Assembly (NCBI GenBank): GCA_903941105.1
Contig: CAJANL010000013.1
Span: 1 to 42,344, forward strand
Direction: 5' to 3'
Length of the DNA: 42,344 nt
Source: an uncultured Rhodospirillaceae bacterium
Lineage (GTDB): Bacteria > Pseudomonadota > Alphaproteobacteria > Rhodospirillales > Magnetospirillaceae
The translations under genes and the position numbers were made by a program. Positions 34,747 through 42,344 of the stretch are shown piece by piece (the stretch's first letter is position 1; every line of letters starts with the position of its first letter). Under the pieces are notes generated by a model that was not told the origin of the DNA, ran no database searches, and saw only the letters and a list, made by a program, of their open reading frames with translations.

Positions 34747-35682
34747 TCAGGGCGTCGGGCGGGTGGTGATGCGAACCGGCATGCCGCGCCGCTCGGCCTG
34801 TGCCAGCGCGACCATATCCCAATCGATGCGCTCCAGCCGGCCGGCGGCGGCTTGCGTCACCAGATCGTCCAACCCCGGCAACGGCTCGACGCTCAGACGC
34901 CAGTGGGTCTCGATGTCGTCGGCCTGGGTGGGCGAGGGGTGGATCTCAAGATACAGGTCGTCCTCGATCCAGGCCAGCTTGGCCGGTCGGTCGATGACGG
35001 TGACCGGCGTTCCCACTGCTACCAGCGGATAGAGCCGCTCGATGTCCTCGGGATAGAGGCGAAAGCAGCCATGCGATACCCGCCGCCCCACGCCGTCGGG
35101 GCGATTGGTGCCGTGGATGCGGATGCTGGAGGCGTCAAGGTCCAGGCTATAGCGGCCGAGGGGATTGTCGGGTCCCGGTGCGACCACCGGCGGCAGCTCG
35201 GGGCGTTCGGCGCGGACCGAAGGCGGTACATACCAGGTGGGATCCTTGCGCTTGCCCACCACCCTGGAGATGCTCGCTCGGGTCGTCCATCCCTCCTTGC
35301 CGATGCCGACGGGAAAACTGATGGGCTGGGTGGCGCCATCCCCGTGGAAATAGAGGCGCATGTCGGCGACATTGATGATGATTCCCCGTCTTGGTGCCGG
35401 CGGCACCACGTGGTCGACGGGCAGCAGGATCCGGGTGCCGGCGGCGGGAATCCACGGGTCGACACCGGGGTTCGCCGCGACGATTTCGACATAGCCCAAC
35501 CCGTTGGCGCGGGCGAGGTCGAGCAGGTTCTCGCCCTGCTCGACCATATGGTCCTTGCCCAGCACCACCATCTCGGCGGCCAAGCCCGTTATCGGCATGA
35601 GCAGCAGGATAGCCGCCAGCAGGCCGATCAAGGCCACGGAGGGCCTATTTGCGCAGGCCGCGATTGTAGATCGTCTCGGCAC
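34747..35682 (-). CDS. L,D-transpeptidase (YkuD) with LysM-like domain
   Basis: 311 residues. A signal peptide occupies the first 36 (MPRRSTIAAC, then VALIGLLAAILLLMPITGLA). A LysM-like domain (about 38-88, HMVEQGENLLDLARANGL) binds peptidoglycan. The YkuD domain follows, with His190 (IRIHGTN) and the catalytic SHGCFR at 203-208. It makes 3-3 crosslinks or attaches proteins to meso-DAP. The start at 35682 overlaps the upstream gene by 38 bases; GTG at 35637 is an alternative but loses the basic n-region. The partner upstream is a Lpp-like lipoprotein, suggesting an ErfK/YbiS-type ligase role. Confidence 0.9.
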   Translation of the reverse strand: MPRRSTIAACANRPSVALIGLLAAILLLMPITGLAAEMVVLGKDHMVEQGENLLDLARANGLGYVEIVAANPGVDPWIPAAGTRILLPVDHVVPPAPRRGIIINVADMRLYFHGDGATQPISFPVGIGKEGWTTRASISRVVGKRKDPTWYVPPSVRAERPELPPVVAPGPDNPLGRYSLDLDASSIRIHGTNRPDGVGRRVSHGCFRLYPEDIERLYPLVAVGTPVTVIDRPAKLAWIEDDLYLEIHPSPTQADDIETHWRLSVEPLPGLDDLVTQAAAGRLERIDWDMVALAQAERRGMPVRITTRPTP

Positions 35683-35890
35683 GGGAGCTTGCCGCCGCCG
35701 CCTGCTGCTCGGCCCGCAGCAGCGCCTGCTTGTTGGCGGCCTCTTCCTGGCGGACCTGCTGAACCTCGCCCCTCAACTGCGACACGTCGCTGCGAAGCGC
35801 GGCCACGTCTTCGCGGCTGGCGCAGCCCCCCAAGGCCATCGCTGCCACAACCGCGGCCACTGCCGAATAACCGTGCATCCGTCTCACCAT
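35645..35890 (-). CDS. Lpp-like coiled-coil lipoprotein
   Basis: 81 residues from ATG at 35890, preceded by GGAGGTG. Signal peptide MVRRMHGYSAVAAVVAAMAL ends in the lipobox LGGC (Cys23). The mature 59 residues form a heptad-repeat helix (REDVAALRSDVSQLRGEVQQ) and an alanine-rich end, close to the 58 residues of E. coli Lpp. The last residues GLRK end in lysine, as does Lpp, where that lysine is joined to peptidoglycan. The next gene encodes the transpeptidase type that makes this bond. Gene order and C-terminal Lys support, but do not prove, Braun-type tethering. Confidence 0.72.
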   Translation of the reverse strand: MVRRMHGYSAVAAVVAAMALGGCASREDVAALRSDVSQLRGEVQQVRQEEAANKQALLRAEQQAAAASSRAETIYNRGLRK

Positions 35891-36044
35891 AGCGCACCTC
35901 CGAAGAATGGGCTTCCGCCTGGAGGTGGTGGGTGGAAGGGCGCGGCGAAATGCGCCTGACGGTATGCCTGCCATAGGGGTAATGCCGGCGAACCTATAAA
36001 GCGCCCGTCTTGCCCCAGGGTTGATGACCGGGGGGCGGCATTAT

Positions 36045-36141
36045 TCTGCCTGTGTCGGGCGATGAGGGCATTCCAAGCATCGCAGCCGGCCTCGACAATG
36101 GTGGTTCGGTCGGGCCAGACGGCACCGATGATGGAGGTCCA
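36045..36141 (-). pseudogene. IS630-like transposase C-terminal fragment
   Basis: The minus-strand frame reads WTSIIGAVWPDRTTIVEAGC, then DAWNALIARHRQ. E/D-A-W-N-x-L near the C-terminus is typical of IS630 transposases. It covers about 30 codons and lacks any catalytic residue. It is the second IS630 debris in the window and, like the first, lies beside the dispersed 104-bp repeat. Confidence 0.4.
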
Positions 36142-36156
36142 GTCGAAGCGATGGTC

Positions 36157-36259
36157 TGAGCCCACCGAACCTGGTTTCCCCTGCATATGGTGGAACCCCG
36201 GTGATTCACGACCGCGACCATTTGGCACGCACAGCCGAGGCGGATCGAGCGTTCGCCGA
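36157..36259 (-). repeat. Dispersed ~104-bp repeat, copy B
   Basis: Counterpart of 8096-8199 in the same orientation, about 90 percent identical with one single-base gap. No inverted ends are visible, so the limits are those of the alignment only. Confidence 0.7.
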
Positions 36260-36360
36260 TATCGTACCATTTTCACAAAAGTCTGACCTGCGGTCGGAAT
36301 TCTCGGGCCCTCGCCGGGCGCGTGCATCCATGCCCTTGGCCGCGCTTTCGATGGGCGCTG

Positions 36361-36401
36361 GATACCCGCTTCAGGAATCAGAAATTCCTGAAGCGGGTAT
36401 C
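36361..36401. repeat. Perfect 18-bp stem palindrome
   Basis: GATACCCGCTTCAGGAAT (36361-36378), loop CAGAA, then the exact complement ATTCCTGAAGCGGGTATC (36384-36401). Outer arms GGCGCT (36354-36359) and AGCGCC nearby can extend the fold. It lies downstream of ubiG, where it could end that minus-strand transcript, amid IS debris. Confidence 0.8.
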
Positions 36402-36498
36402 ACTCCTTCTGGAGCGCCGCCTCGCGCAGGGCGCGGCTCGTCGCACCGTTCACGGGCAGCCTCTTGGTTCGAGACGCGCCAAGCGGCGCTTATCAGGA

Positions 36499-37302
36499 TC
36501 AGGCTATGGAGGCGCCCCCTCGCTCGGCCTTCACCCCGAACACCATGTAGTTGACGTCCAGGTCGGTGGTCTCATGCCATTCGTCGCGGAACGGTGTGTA
36601 GGCCATGCCGGCAAGCTGGCGGATATCGACGCCGCTGGCCCGCAGCGCCGCGGCGAATTCGGCGGGCTTGACGAACTTGCGCCAGTCGTGGGTGCCGCGC
36701 GGCAGCCAGCGCAGGATGTACTCCGCCCCCATCACCGCCAGGGCATAGGACTTGGTGGTGCGGTTCAGTGTCGCCCCCATGAAGGCGCCGCCCGGCTTCA
36801 GCAGGTGGCAACAATGGGCGATGAAGTCGGTCATGTCGGGCACATGCTCCACCACCTCCATGGCCACCACCACGTCGAAGGGCGGCTCGCCGGCCAGTTG
36901 CTCCGGCGTGGCGATGCGGTAGTCGATCCTCAGTCCCGACTGCTCGGCGTGAACCTTGGCGACGCCGATATTCTTGTCGCCGGCATCGATGCCGGTGACC
37001 GCGAAGCCCATCTCGGACAGCGGCTCCGACAGCAGGCCGCCGCCGCACCCGACATCGAGCAGCCTCAAGCCATCGAACGGGCGCGCGGCCTCGGGGTCGC
37101 GGCCGAATTGGGCGGCGAGATGGCGGCGCATGAAGTCCAGCCGCACCGGGTTGAACTTGTGCAGCGGCTTAAATTTGCCCCAGGGGTCCCACCAGGCTTC
37201 GGCCATGGCGGTGAAGCGGGCGACCTCCTCGGTCGAGGCGGTGCCCTCCCGATCACGAATGCGGGCCGGGGGGATGCGCTTCGGCGCGTTGGGGTTGGAC
37301 AT
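36499..37302 (-). CDS. ubiG: Ubiquinone biosynthesis O-methyltransferase
   Basis: 267 residues. SAM-binding motif [20 protein letters not shown] with GIDAG as the acidic ribose contact, and [18 protein letters not shown] as motif [22 protein letters not shown] followed by FKPLHKFNP at the N-terminus is diagnostic of UbiG, as is [11 protein letters not shown]. It methylates both O-positions in ubiquinone synthesis. The ATG at 37302 precedes [12 protein letters not shown]; the upstream frame is low-quality. It is divergent from lysC, the usual arrangement in Rhodospirillales as I recall it. Confidence 0.95.
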   Translation of the reverse strand: MSNPNAPKRIPPARIRDREGTASTEEVARFTAMAEAWWDPWGKFKPLHKFNPVRLDFMRRHLAAQFGRDPEAARPFDGLRLLDVGCGGGLLSEPLSEMGFAVTGIDAGDKNIGVAKVHAEQSGLRIDYRIATPEQLAGEPPFDVVVAMEVVEHVPDMTDFIAHCCHLLKPGGAFMGATLNRTTKSYALAVMGAEYILRWLPRGTHDWRKFVKPAEFAAALRASGVDIRQLAGMAYTPFRDEWHETTDLDVNYMVFGVKAERGGASIA

Positions 37303-37587
37303 CGCGTGGCTCCTTGCCAGTAGTCCCATTCCGAGAATTCCCCGACGGTATGGGGCCGCCGAGGTTTACAAATCGTGGCGACGGAGCACCGCTCACCACA
37401 AGGTCACAGCTCGCCTGAAGCCGCCGCCGCCTCTCCGCCCCAAGGGGTGGGCCGCGCTTGCTTCCGAATTGGCGACAGAGTATGAAGAGGCGCCTTCCGG
37501 GCGGCAACGGGGCAGACGAAAGATTTCTCGTTTCGACCGTATGCGCCGGAAAATACTGCCAAGGCTCCGGTCAACAAGGGTCTCCTT

Positions 37588-38808
37588 ATGTCTCGCATCG
37601 TTATGAAATTCGGCGGAACCTCCGTCGCGGACGTCGAGCGTATCAAGAATGTCGCTGTTCGCGTCAAGCGCGAGGTCGATGCCGGCAACGAAGTTGCAGT
37701 CGTGGTGTCAGCCATGTCGGGTGTCACCAACCAGTTGGTCAAGTGGTGTACCGAAATCGCTCCGCTGCATGACGCGCGCGAGTACGATACCGTGGTTGCC
37801 ACCGGGGAGCAGGTCACCACCGGCCTGCTCGCCATCGCGCTGCAGGAACTGGGCGTGTCGGCCCGGTCGTGGTGCGGCTGGCAGATTCCGATTCATACCG
37901 ACGGCGTGCATGGCAAGGCCCGCATCATGCAGATCGACACCGACGACATGGTGCGCCGCATGAGGGAAGGCCAGGTCGCGGTGGTGGCTGGCTTTCAGGG
38001 CATCGGCCCCGACCAGCGGATTACCACTCTCGGGCGCGGTGGCTCGGACACCTCGGCGGTGGCGTTGGCGGCGGCGGTGCAGGCCGATCGCTGCGACATC
38101 TACACCGACGTGGACGGCGTCTATACCACCGACCCCCGCATCGTCACCAAGGCCCGCAAGCTCGACAAGATCACCTATGAGGAAATGCTGGAGCTGGCCT
38201 CGGTCGGGGCCAAGGTGCTGCAGACCCGCTCGGTCGAGATGGCCATGAAGCACCGTGTGCGCGTGCAGGTGCTGTCGAGCTTCATCGACGCTCCCGGAAC
38301 TCTCGTTTGCGATGAGGATGAAATCGTGGAAAAGGAATTGGTGAGCGGCATCGCCTACAGCCGCGACGAGGCGAAAGTCACCCTGGTGCGCGTCGCCGAC
38401 CGGCCCGGCGTGGCGGCCGCCATCTTCGGCCCGCTGGCCGAGGCGGCGGTCAACGTCGACATGATCGTGCAGAACGTCTCCGAGGACGGCAAGTCCACCG
38501 ACCTCACCTTCACCGTGGGCAAGGCCGACCTCGACCGCGCCCGCAAGGTGCTGGAAGACGCCAAGGGCGAGCTGTCCTACGAGAAGCTGGTCTCCGACGC
38601 CAATGTGGTGAAGGTCTCGGTGATCGGCGTCGGCATGCGCAGCCATGCCGGCATCGCCCAGCGCATGTTCCAGACCCTGGCCTCGGAAGGCATCAACATC
38701 CAGGTCATCTCCACCTCGGAGATCAAGATCAGCGTGTTGATCGAGGAGAAGTACACCGAGCTGGCGCTGCGCGCGTTGCACTCCGCCTACGGTCTCGACG
38801 CGGCCTGA
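37588..38808 (+). CDS. lysC: Aspartate kinase
   Basis: 406 residues, the length of class I single-function aspartokinases. KFGGTSVAD at 5-13 binds ATP, then GEQVTTGLLAIAL and GRGGSDTSAVALAAAVQAD belong to the active site. Two C-terminal ACT domains (about 265-400) are present, with VRVADRPGVAAAIFGPLAEA and VIGVGMRSHAGIAQRMFQTL, the sites of lysine/threonine feedback. It starts the aspartate pathway to Lys, Thr, Met and diaminopimelate. The ATG sits after AAGGGTCTCCTT. It is followed 17 bases later by the nitronate monooxygenase gene. Confidence 0.97.
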   Translation: MSRIVMKFGGTSVADVERIKNVAVRVKREVDAGNEVAVVVSAMSGVTNQLVKWCTEIAPLHDAREYDTVVATGEQVTTGLLAIALQELGVSARSWCGWQIPIHTDGVHGKARIMQIDTDDMVRRMREGQVAVVAGFQGIGPDQRITTLGRGGSDTSAVALAAAVQADRCDIYTDVDGVYTTDPRIVTKARKLDKITYEEMLELASVGAKVLQTRSVEMAMKHRVRVQVLSSFIDAPGTLVCDEDEIVEKELVSGIAYSRDEAKVTLVRVADRPGVAAAIFGPLAEAAVNVDMIVQNVSEDGKSTDLTFTVGKADLDRARKVLEDAKGELSYEKLVSDANVVKVSVIGVGMRSHAGIAQRMFQTLASEGINIQVISTSEIKISVLIEEKYTELALRALHSAYGLDAA

Positions 38809-38825
38809 AGCGGCGGAGACGCCCA

Positions 38826-39869
38826 GTGGGGGAGGCGATGCAGGAGGCTCGGGCTAGACTCGACAGGCTATGGGCGAGGGGCCGCGCGTTCCTCGGCACG
38901 GATATCGCCATCATGGGCGGCGCCATGTCGTGGATCTCGGAGCGGCATCTGGTGGCCGCCATCTCCAATGCCGGCGGCTTCGGCGTGCTGGCCTGCGGCT
39001 CCATGTCACCCGACCGCCTGGCCGAGGAGATCGCCGCCACCCAGCATCTCACCCTGCGGCCGTTCGGCGTCAATCTCATCACCATGCATCCCGATCTGGT
39101 CCGCCTGATCGACGTCTGCGGCGAGATGCAGGTCGGCCATATCGTGCTGGCCGGCGGGTTGCCCACCTCGGCGGCGATCAAACGGGCCAAGGATACCGGC
39201 GCCAAGGTGGTGTGCTTCTCGCCCGCCCTGGTGTTGGCCAGGAAACTGGTACGCTCGGGCGTCGACGCCCTGGTCATCGAGGGCACCGAGGCCGGCGGCC
39301 ATATCGGCCCGGTGGCCACCGGCGTGTTGGCCCAGGAGATCCTGCCGCAGATCCGCGAGGTGCCGGTGTTCGTGGCCGGCGGCATTGGCCGCGGCGAGGC
39401 CATCGTCTCCTATCTGGAGATGGGGGCGGCCGGGGTGCAGTTGGGGACGCGCTTCGTCTGTGCCGATGAGTGCATCGCGCACGCCAATTTCAAGCGCGCC
39501 TTTATCCGAGCGGCCTCGCGCGACGCCACGCCCAGCGTGCAGGTGGACCCGCAGTTCCCGGTGATCCCGGTGCGGGCGCTGGCCAACAACGCCACGCGGC
39601 GCTTCATGGAATTCCAGCAGGAGGTCATCGGCCAGGTTCGCCGCGGCGAGCTGGAGCAGAAGGCGGCGCAGCTGGAGATCGAGCATTTCTGGGCCGGTGC
39701 CCTCAAGCGCGCCGTCATTGACGGCGACGTGGACAACGGCTCGATGATGGCCGGTCAGAGTGTCGGCCTGGTCACCCGCGAGCAGCCCACCGCCGAGATC
39801 ATCGCCGAGTTGATGGAACAGGCCTGCGGCGCCCTGGCGTCGCGGCAGGCGCCCGAGGCGGTGGCCTGA
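38826..39869 (+). CDS. Nitronate monooxygenase / 2-nitropropane dioxygenase family flavoprotein
   Basis: 347 residues. An FMN-binding TIM barrel: FLGTDIAIMGGAMSWISERH opens it, AISNAGGFGVLACG, then VIEGTEAGGHIGP with the catalytic-site histidine, VFVAGGIGRGEAIVSYLEMG and AAGVQLGTRFVCADEC with phosphate contacts. Relatives oxidise alkyl nitronates or act as FabK-type enoyl reductases; FabK is less likely because this family branch commonly lies next to lysC and ptsP. GTG at 38826 is chosen with GGAG seven bases before; an ATG at 38838 is possible. The stop overlaps the ptsP start (TGATG). Confidence 0.88.
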   Translation: MGEAMQEARARLDRLWARGRAFLGTDIAIMGGAMSWISERHLVAAISNAGGFGVLACGSMSPDRLAEEIAATQHLTLRPFGVNLITMHPDLVRLIDVCGEMQVGHIVLAGGLPTSAAIKRAKDTGAKVVCFSPALVLARKLVRSGVDALVIEGTEAGGHIGPVATGVLAQEILPQIREVPVFVAGGIGRGEAIVSYLEMGAAGVQLGTRFVCADECIAHANFKRAFIRAASRDATPSVQVDPQFPVIPVRALANNATRRFMEFQQEVIGQVRRGELEQKAAQLEIEHFWAGALKRAVIDGDVDNGSMMAGQSVGLVTREQPTAEIIAELMEQACGALASRQAPEAVA

Positions 39870-42130
39870 TGCAGCCGGCGGCGCCCTCGGTGTCGCGCCG
39901 CCTGCTCGCACGCCTGCGGGACGTGATGGCGGGCAGCGGCTCGGCGCAGGAACGCCTCGACAAGGTGGTCACGCTGATCGCCGCCGACATGGTGGCCGAG
40001 GTGTGCTCCTGCTATGTGCTGCGCGCCGGCGAGGTGCTGGAGCTGTTCGCCACCGAGGGCCTCAAGAAATCCGCCGTCCATAAGACCCGCCTGCGGGTCG
40101 GCGAGGGTCTGGTGGGCGACATCGCCGCCCATGCCCGGCCGCTGGCCCTGGCCGACGCCCAGGCCCATCCCCACTTCGCCTATCGCCCCGAGACGGGCGA
40201 AGAGATCTACCATTCGCTGATGGGGGTGCCCATCATCCGTGGCGGCCGCGTCGTCGGTGTCGTCGTGGTGCAGAACCGCACCATGCGCCACTACACCGAC
40301 GAGGAGATCGAGACCCTCGAAACGGTGGCCATGGTGTTGGCCGAACTGGTGGCGTCGGGCGAGCTGGTCAAGCGCGACGAGCAGGTGGCGGTGGATGGCA
40401 ACGCCCTGCTGCCGTTGCGCGTCGAGGGTATCCGCCTCAACGGTGGCGTCGGCGTCGGCGTCGCCGTGCTGCATCAGCGCCGCGTCACCATCCGCCGGCT
40501 GGTGGCCGAGGACCCCGAGGTCGAGCTGGCTCGCCTGCGCACCGCGCTGACCGGCATCAAGACCGCCATCGACGAGCTGTTCGCCCGTCCCGAGCTGCGC
40601 GATGGCGAGCACCGCGACGTGCTCGAAACCTATCGCATGTTCACCGAGGACAAGGGCTGGCTGGCGCGCATCGGCGAGGCCATCCGCACCGGCCTGACCG
40701 CCGAGGCGGCGGTGCAGAAGGTGCATGACGACACCCGGGCTCGCATGAGCCAGATCACCGATCCCTATCTGCGCGAACGCCTGCACGACTTCGAAGACCT
40801 GGCCAACCGCCTGTTGCAGCATCTGTCGGGCGACGAAGGCTTGGCGCGTGGCGAGCTGCCCGACAACTCCGTGCTGATCGCCCGCACCATGGGGCCGATG
40901 GAGCTGTTCGACTACGATCCCAAGTGCCTGCGCGGCCTGGTGCTGGAGGAAGGCACTCCCACCATGCATGTGGCCATCGTCGCCCGCGCCATGGACATTC
41001 CGGTGGTGGGCCGCGCCAAGGAGGTGCTGGACAAGATCGAGCCGTTCGATTCCATCGTCGTCGACGGCGACAACGCCCAGGTATTCATTCGCCCCCCCGA
41101 GGACATCCGCGAATCGTTCATCCAGGCCATCGGCCTGCGCGAGCAGCGCATCGCCGGCTATGCCAAGCTGCGCGATGTTCCGGCCGTCACCACGGACGGC
41201 GTTTCGGTCGGCATCCACATGAACGCCGGCCTGCTGCTCGACCTGCAGCACCTGCACGATTCGGGGGCCGACGGCATCGGGCTCTACCGCACCGAGCTGC
41301 CCTTCATGGCGCGGTCGAGCCTGCCCGATGTGGCGGCGCAGACCCTGCTCTACCGCAAGATCCTCGATCAGGCCGACGGCAAGCCGGTGGTGTTCCGCTC
41401 GCTCGACGTGGGCGGCGACAAGGTGTTGCCCTATTGGAACCCCTATGAGGAGGACAATCCGGCGCTGGGCTGGCGGTCCATCCGCATCACCCTGGACCGG
41501 CCGGCGGTCATGCGCCATCAGTTGCGCGCCCTGCTGCGGGCGGCGGCCGGGCGCGAGCTTCGCATCATGTTCCCGATGATCGCCGAGGTGAACGAGCTGA
41601 TCCAGGCCCGCCGCATCCTCGACATCGAGGTTGAGCACGAGCGTCAGGCCGGCCATCCGCTGCCCGAGAAGCTGTTGGTCGGCACCATGCTGGAGGTGCC
41701 GGCGCTGGCCTTCCAGCTCGATGCGCTGCTGCCGCGGGTCGACTTCATCTCCATTGGATCCAATGACCTGGCGCAGTTCCTGTTCGCGGTCGACCGGGGC
41801 AATCCCCGCATCTCCGAGCGCTACGATCCGCTGGCCCCGGCCATGGTCTCGTTCATCCGCCGGGTGGCGCACCGTTGCCGTGATACCGGAGTCTCGCTGT
41901 CGGTGTGCGGCGAGATGGCTGGGCGGCCACTGGAGGCCATGGCGCTGATCGCCGCCGGAGTGCGTTGCCTGTCGCTGTCCGCCCCGTCGGTCGGTCCCAT
42001 CAAGTCCATGGTCCGCAGCCTGGATGTCGCCGCGACCGCAGCCTATCTTGACCGCCTGCTGGAACTGCCCGACCGCAGCCTGCGGGATAAGCTGAAGTGC
42101 TTTGCCCTGGATCACGGGGTGGTTCTCTAA
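39869..42130 (+). CDS. ptsP: Nitrogen-type PTS enzyme I (phosphoenolpyruvate phosphotransferase)
   Basis: 753 residues. GAF domain at about 20-165 (YHSLMGVPIIRGGRVVGVVV), then PEP-utiliser N-terminal helical domain, the phosphohistidine domain with His367 (EEGTPTMHVAIVARAMDIPV) and the PEP-binding barrel. ADGIGLYRTELPFM, FRSLDVGGDKVLPYW and SIGSNDLAQFLFAVDRGN are conserved, and CGEMAG holds the catalytic cysteine. It passes phosphate from PEP to NPr, linking nitrogen and carbon status. The ending VVL-stop is TAA inside the CTAA target duplication of the second MITE. It overlaps the preceding gene, so the two are co-translated. Confidence 0.96.
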   Translation: MQPAAPSVSRRLLARLRDVMAGSGSAQERLDKVVTLIAADMVAEVCSCYVLRAGEVLELFATEGLKKSAVHKTRLRVGEGLVGDIAAHARPLALADAQAHPHFAYRPETGEEIYHSLMGVPIIRGGRVVGVVVVQNRTMRHYTDEEIETLETVAMVLAELVASGELVKRDEQVAVDGNALLPLRVEGIRLNGGVGVGVAVLHQRRVTIRRLVAEDPEVELARLRTALTGIKTAIDELFARPELRDGEHRDVLETYRMFTEDKGWLARIGEAIRTGLTAEAAVQKVHDDTRARMSQITDPYLRERLHDFEDLANRLLQHLSGDEGLARGELPDNSVLIARTMGPMELFDYDPKCLRGLVLEEGTPTMHVAIVARAMDIPVVGRAKEVLDKIEPFDSIVVDGDNAQVFIRPPEDIRESFIQAIGLREQRIAGYAKLRDVPAVTTDGVSVGIHMNAGLLLDLQHLHDSGADGIGLYRTELPFMARSSLPDVAAQTLLYRKILDQADGKPVVFRSLDVGGDKVLPYWNPYEEDNPALGWRSIRITLDRPAVMRHQLRALLRAAAGRELRIMFPMIAEVNELIQARRILDIEVEHERQAGHPLPEKLLVGTMLEVPALAFQLDALLPRVDFISIGSNDLAQFLFAVDRGNPRISERYDPLAPAMVSFIRRVAHRCRDTGVSLSVCGEMAGRPLEAMALIAAGVRCLSLSAPSVGPIKSMVRSLDVAATAAYLDRLLELPDRSLRDKLKCFALDHGVVL

Positions 42131-42301
42131 CAGGGTGCGGAAAAACTCTTCCCACCATCCTTCATCTCGTCACCCCCGCGAAGGCGGGGGTCCATGTTGG
42201 GGCAAGGACTGGCGTTTGCCCCCATATGCTGTGCTGCCGGAAACATGGATTCCCGCCTTCGCGGGAATGACGAATGGAAAGTTGAGTTTTTCCGCACCCT
42301 G
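42131..42301. mobile_element. MITE copy 2, 171 bp
   Basis: Perfect 18-bp terminal inverted repeats (CAGGGTGCGGAAAAACTC at 42131 and its complement at 42284-42301), flanked by CTAA on both sides (42127-42130 and 42302-42305). Same length and orientation as 34540-34710, with about six base differences. It begins directly after the ptsP stop codon. No open frame. Beyond it, 42306-42344 has no clear gene start. Confidence 0.9.
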
Positions 42302-42344
42302 CTAAAGAGGTGACCACGGAGTGGTTCTCCGAGGCACCGTTGCC

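Noticed and set aside
39755-42115. Open frame of 786 codons opposite ptsP
   Set aside because: Mirror of an unmistakable enzyme I gene; translation has no family features.
1-42344. CRISPR arrays
   Set aside because: No regularly spaced short repeats were seen on either strand; the repeats found are a tandem coding duplication, MITEs and palindromes.

Overview
The window is high-GC DNA from an alphaproteobacterium, most likely Magnetospirillum or a close relative in the Rhodospirillales. I base this on the gene style (dense c-di-GMP enzymes, a methyl-accepting protein with a PilZ tail, an MFS protein with its own sensor region), the hldD/lgt/midA/pgeF and lysC/nitronate monooxygenase/ptsP neighbourhoods, and codon use. 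No magnetosome gene is present, so the genus is an inference.

Layout. (1) Positions 1-7280: a decayed prophage lying against the 3' end of a tRNA-Arg(CCT) gene. Read on the minus strand it holds an integrase start fused to a tape-measure remnant, several tail and fibre genes (one frameshifted, one with RCC1 repeats), a DUF1833 protein and a partial NlpC/P60 peptidase. A ParDE toxin-antitoxin module sits inside it on the plus strand. (2) 7354-8271: a small conserved gene, an IS630-type transposase remnant and a dispersed repeat. (3) 8272-16174, minus strand: a signalling block. It has a four-gene operon with overlapping reading frames (membrane sensor, sensor-MFS fusion, GNAT-like protein, orphan ABC-type binding protein), a STAS protein, a diguanylate cyclase and a PAS-GGDEF-EAL protein. 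(4) 16682-22255, plus strand: hldD, lgt, midA, pgeF, a lipoprotein gene and prs. (5) 22256-22703: a multi-hairpin segment that looks like a minus-strand small RNA. (6) 22704-31882: a LysR regulator, trxB, a 2-Cys peroxiredoxin, an Lrp/AsnC regulator, a Sel1-like exported protein, a UvrD/PcrA helicase and the PilZ-tailed chemoreceptor. (7) 31937-34539: an ion permease, a DUF420 protein and ctaB. (8) 34540-36498: a 171-bp MITE, an L,D-transpeptidase with a Lpp-like lipoprotein, IS remnants and a large palindrome. (9) 36499-42344: ubiG, then lysC, nitronate monooxygenase and ptsP, ending in a second copy of the MITE.

How the parts connect. Envelope biogenesis recurs: hldD feeds LPS core, lgt lipidates lipoproteins, pgeF edits peptidoglycan precursors, and the Lpp-like protein with its neighbouring L,D-transpeptidase could tether outer membrane to peptidoglycan. 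Second-messenger and stress signalling is the other theme. trxB and the peroxiredoxin form a peroxide-reducing pair.

The observations I rate highest are the two MITE copies inserted exactly at the stop codons of ctaB and ptsP with 4-bp CTAR target duplications, the uncharacterised sensor/sensor-MFS/GNAT/binding-protein operon, the Lpp-like/L,D-transpeptidase pair, and the tandem-hairpin RNA with anti-Shine-Dalgarno loops. All identifications come from reading the sequence; no database search was run.
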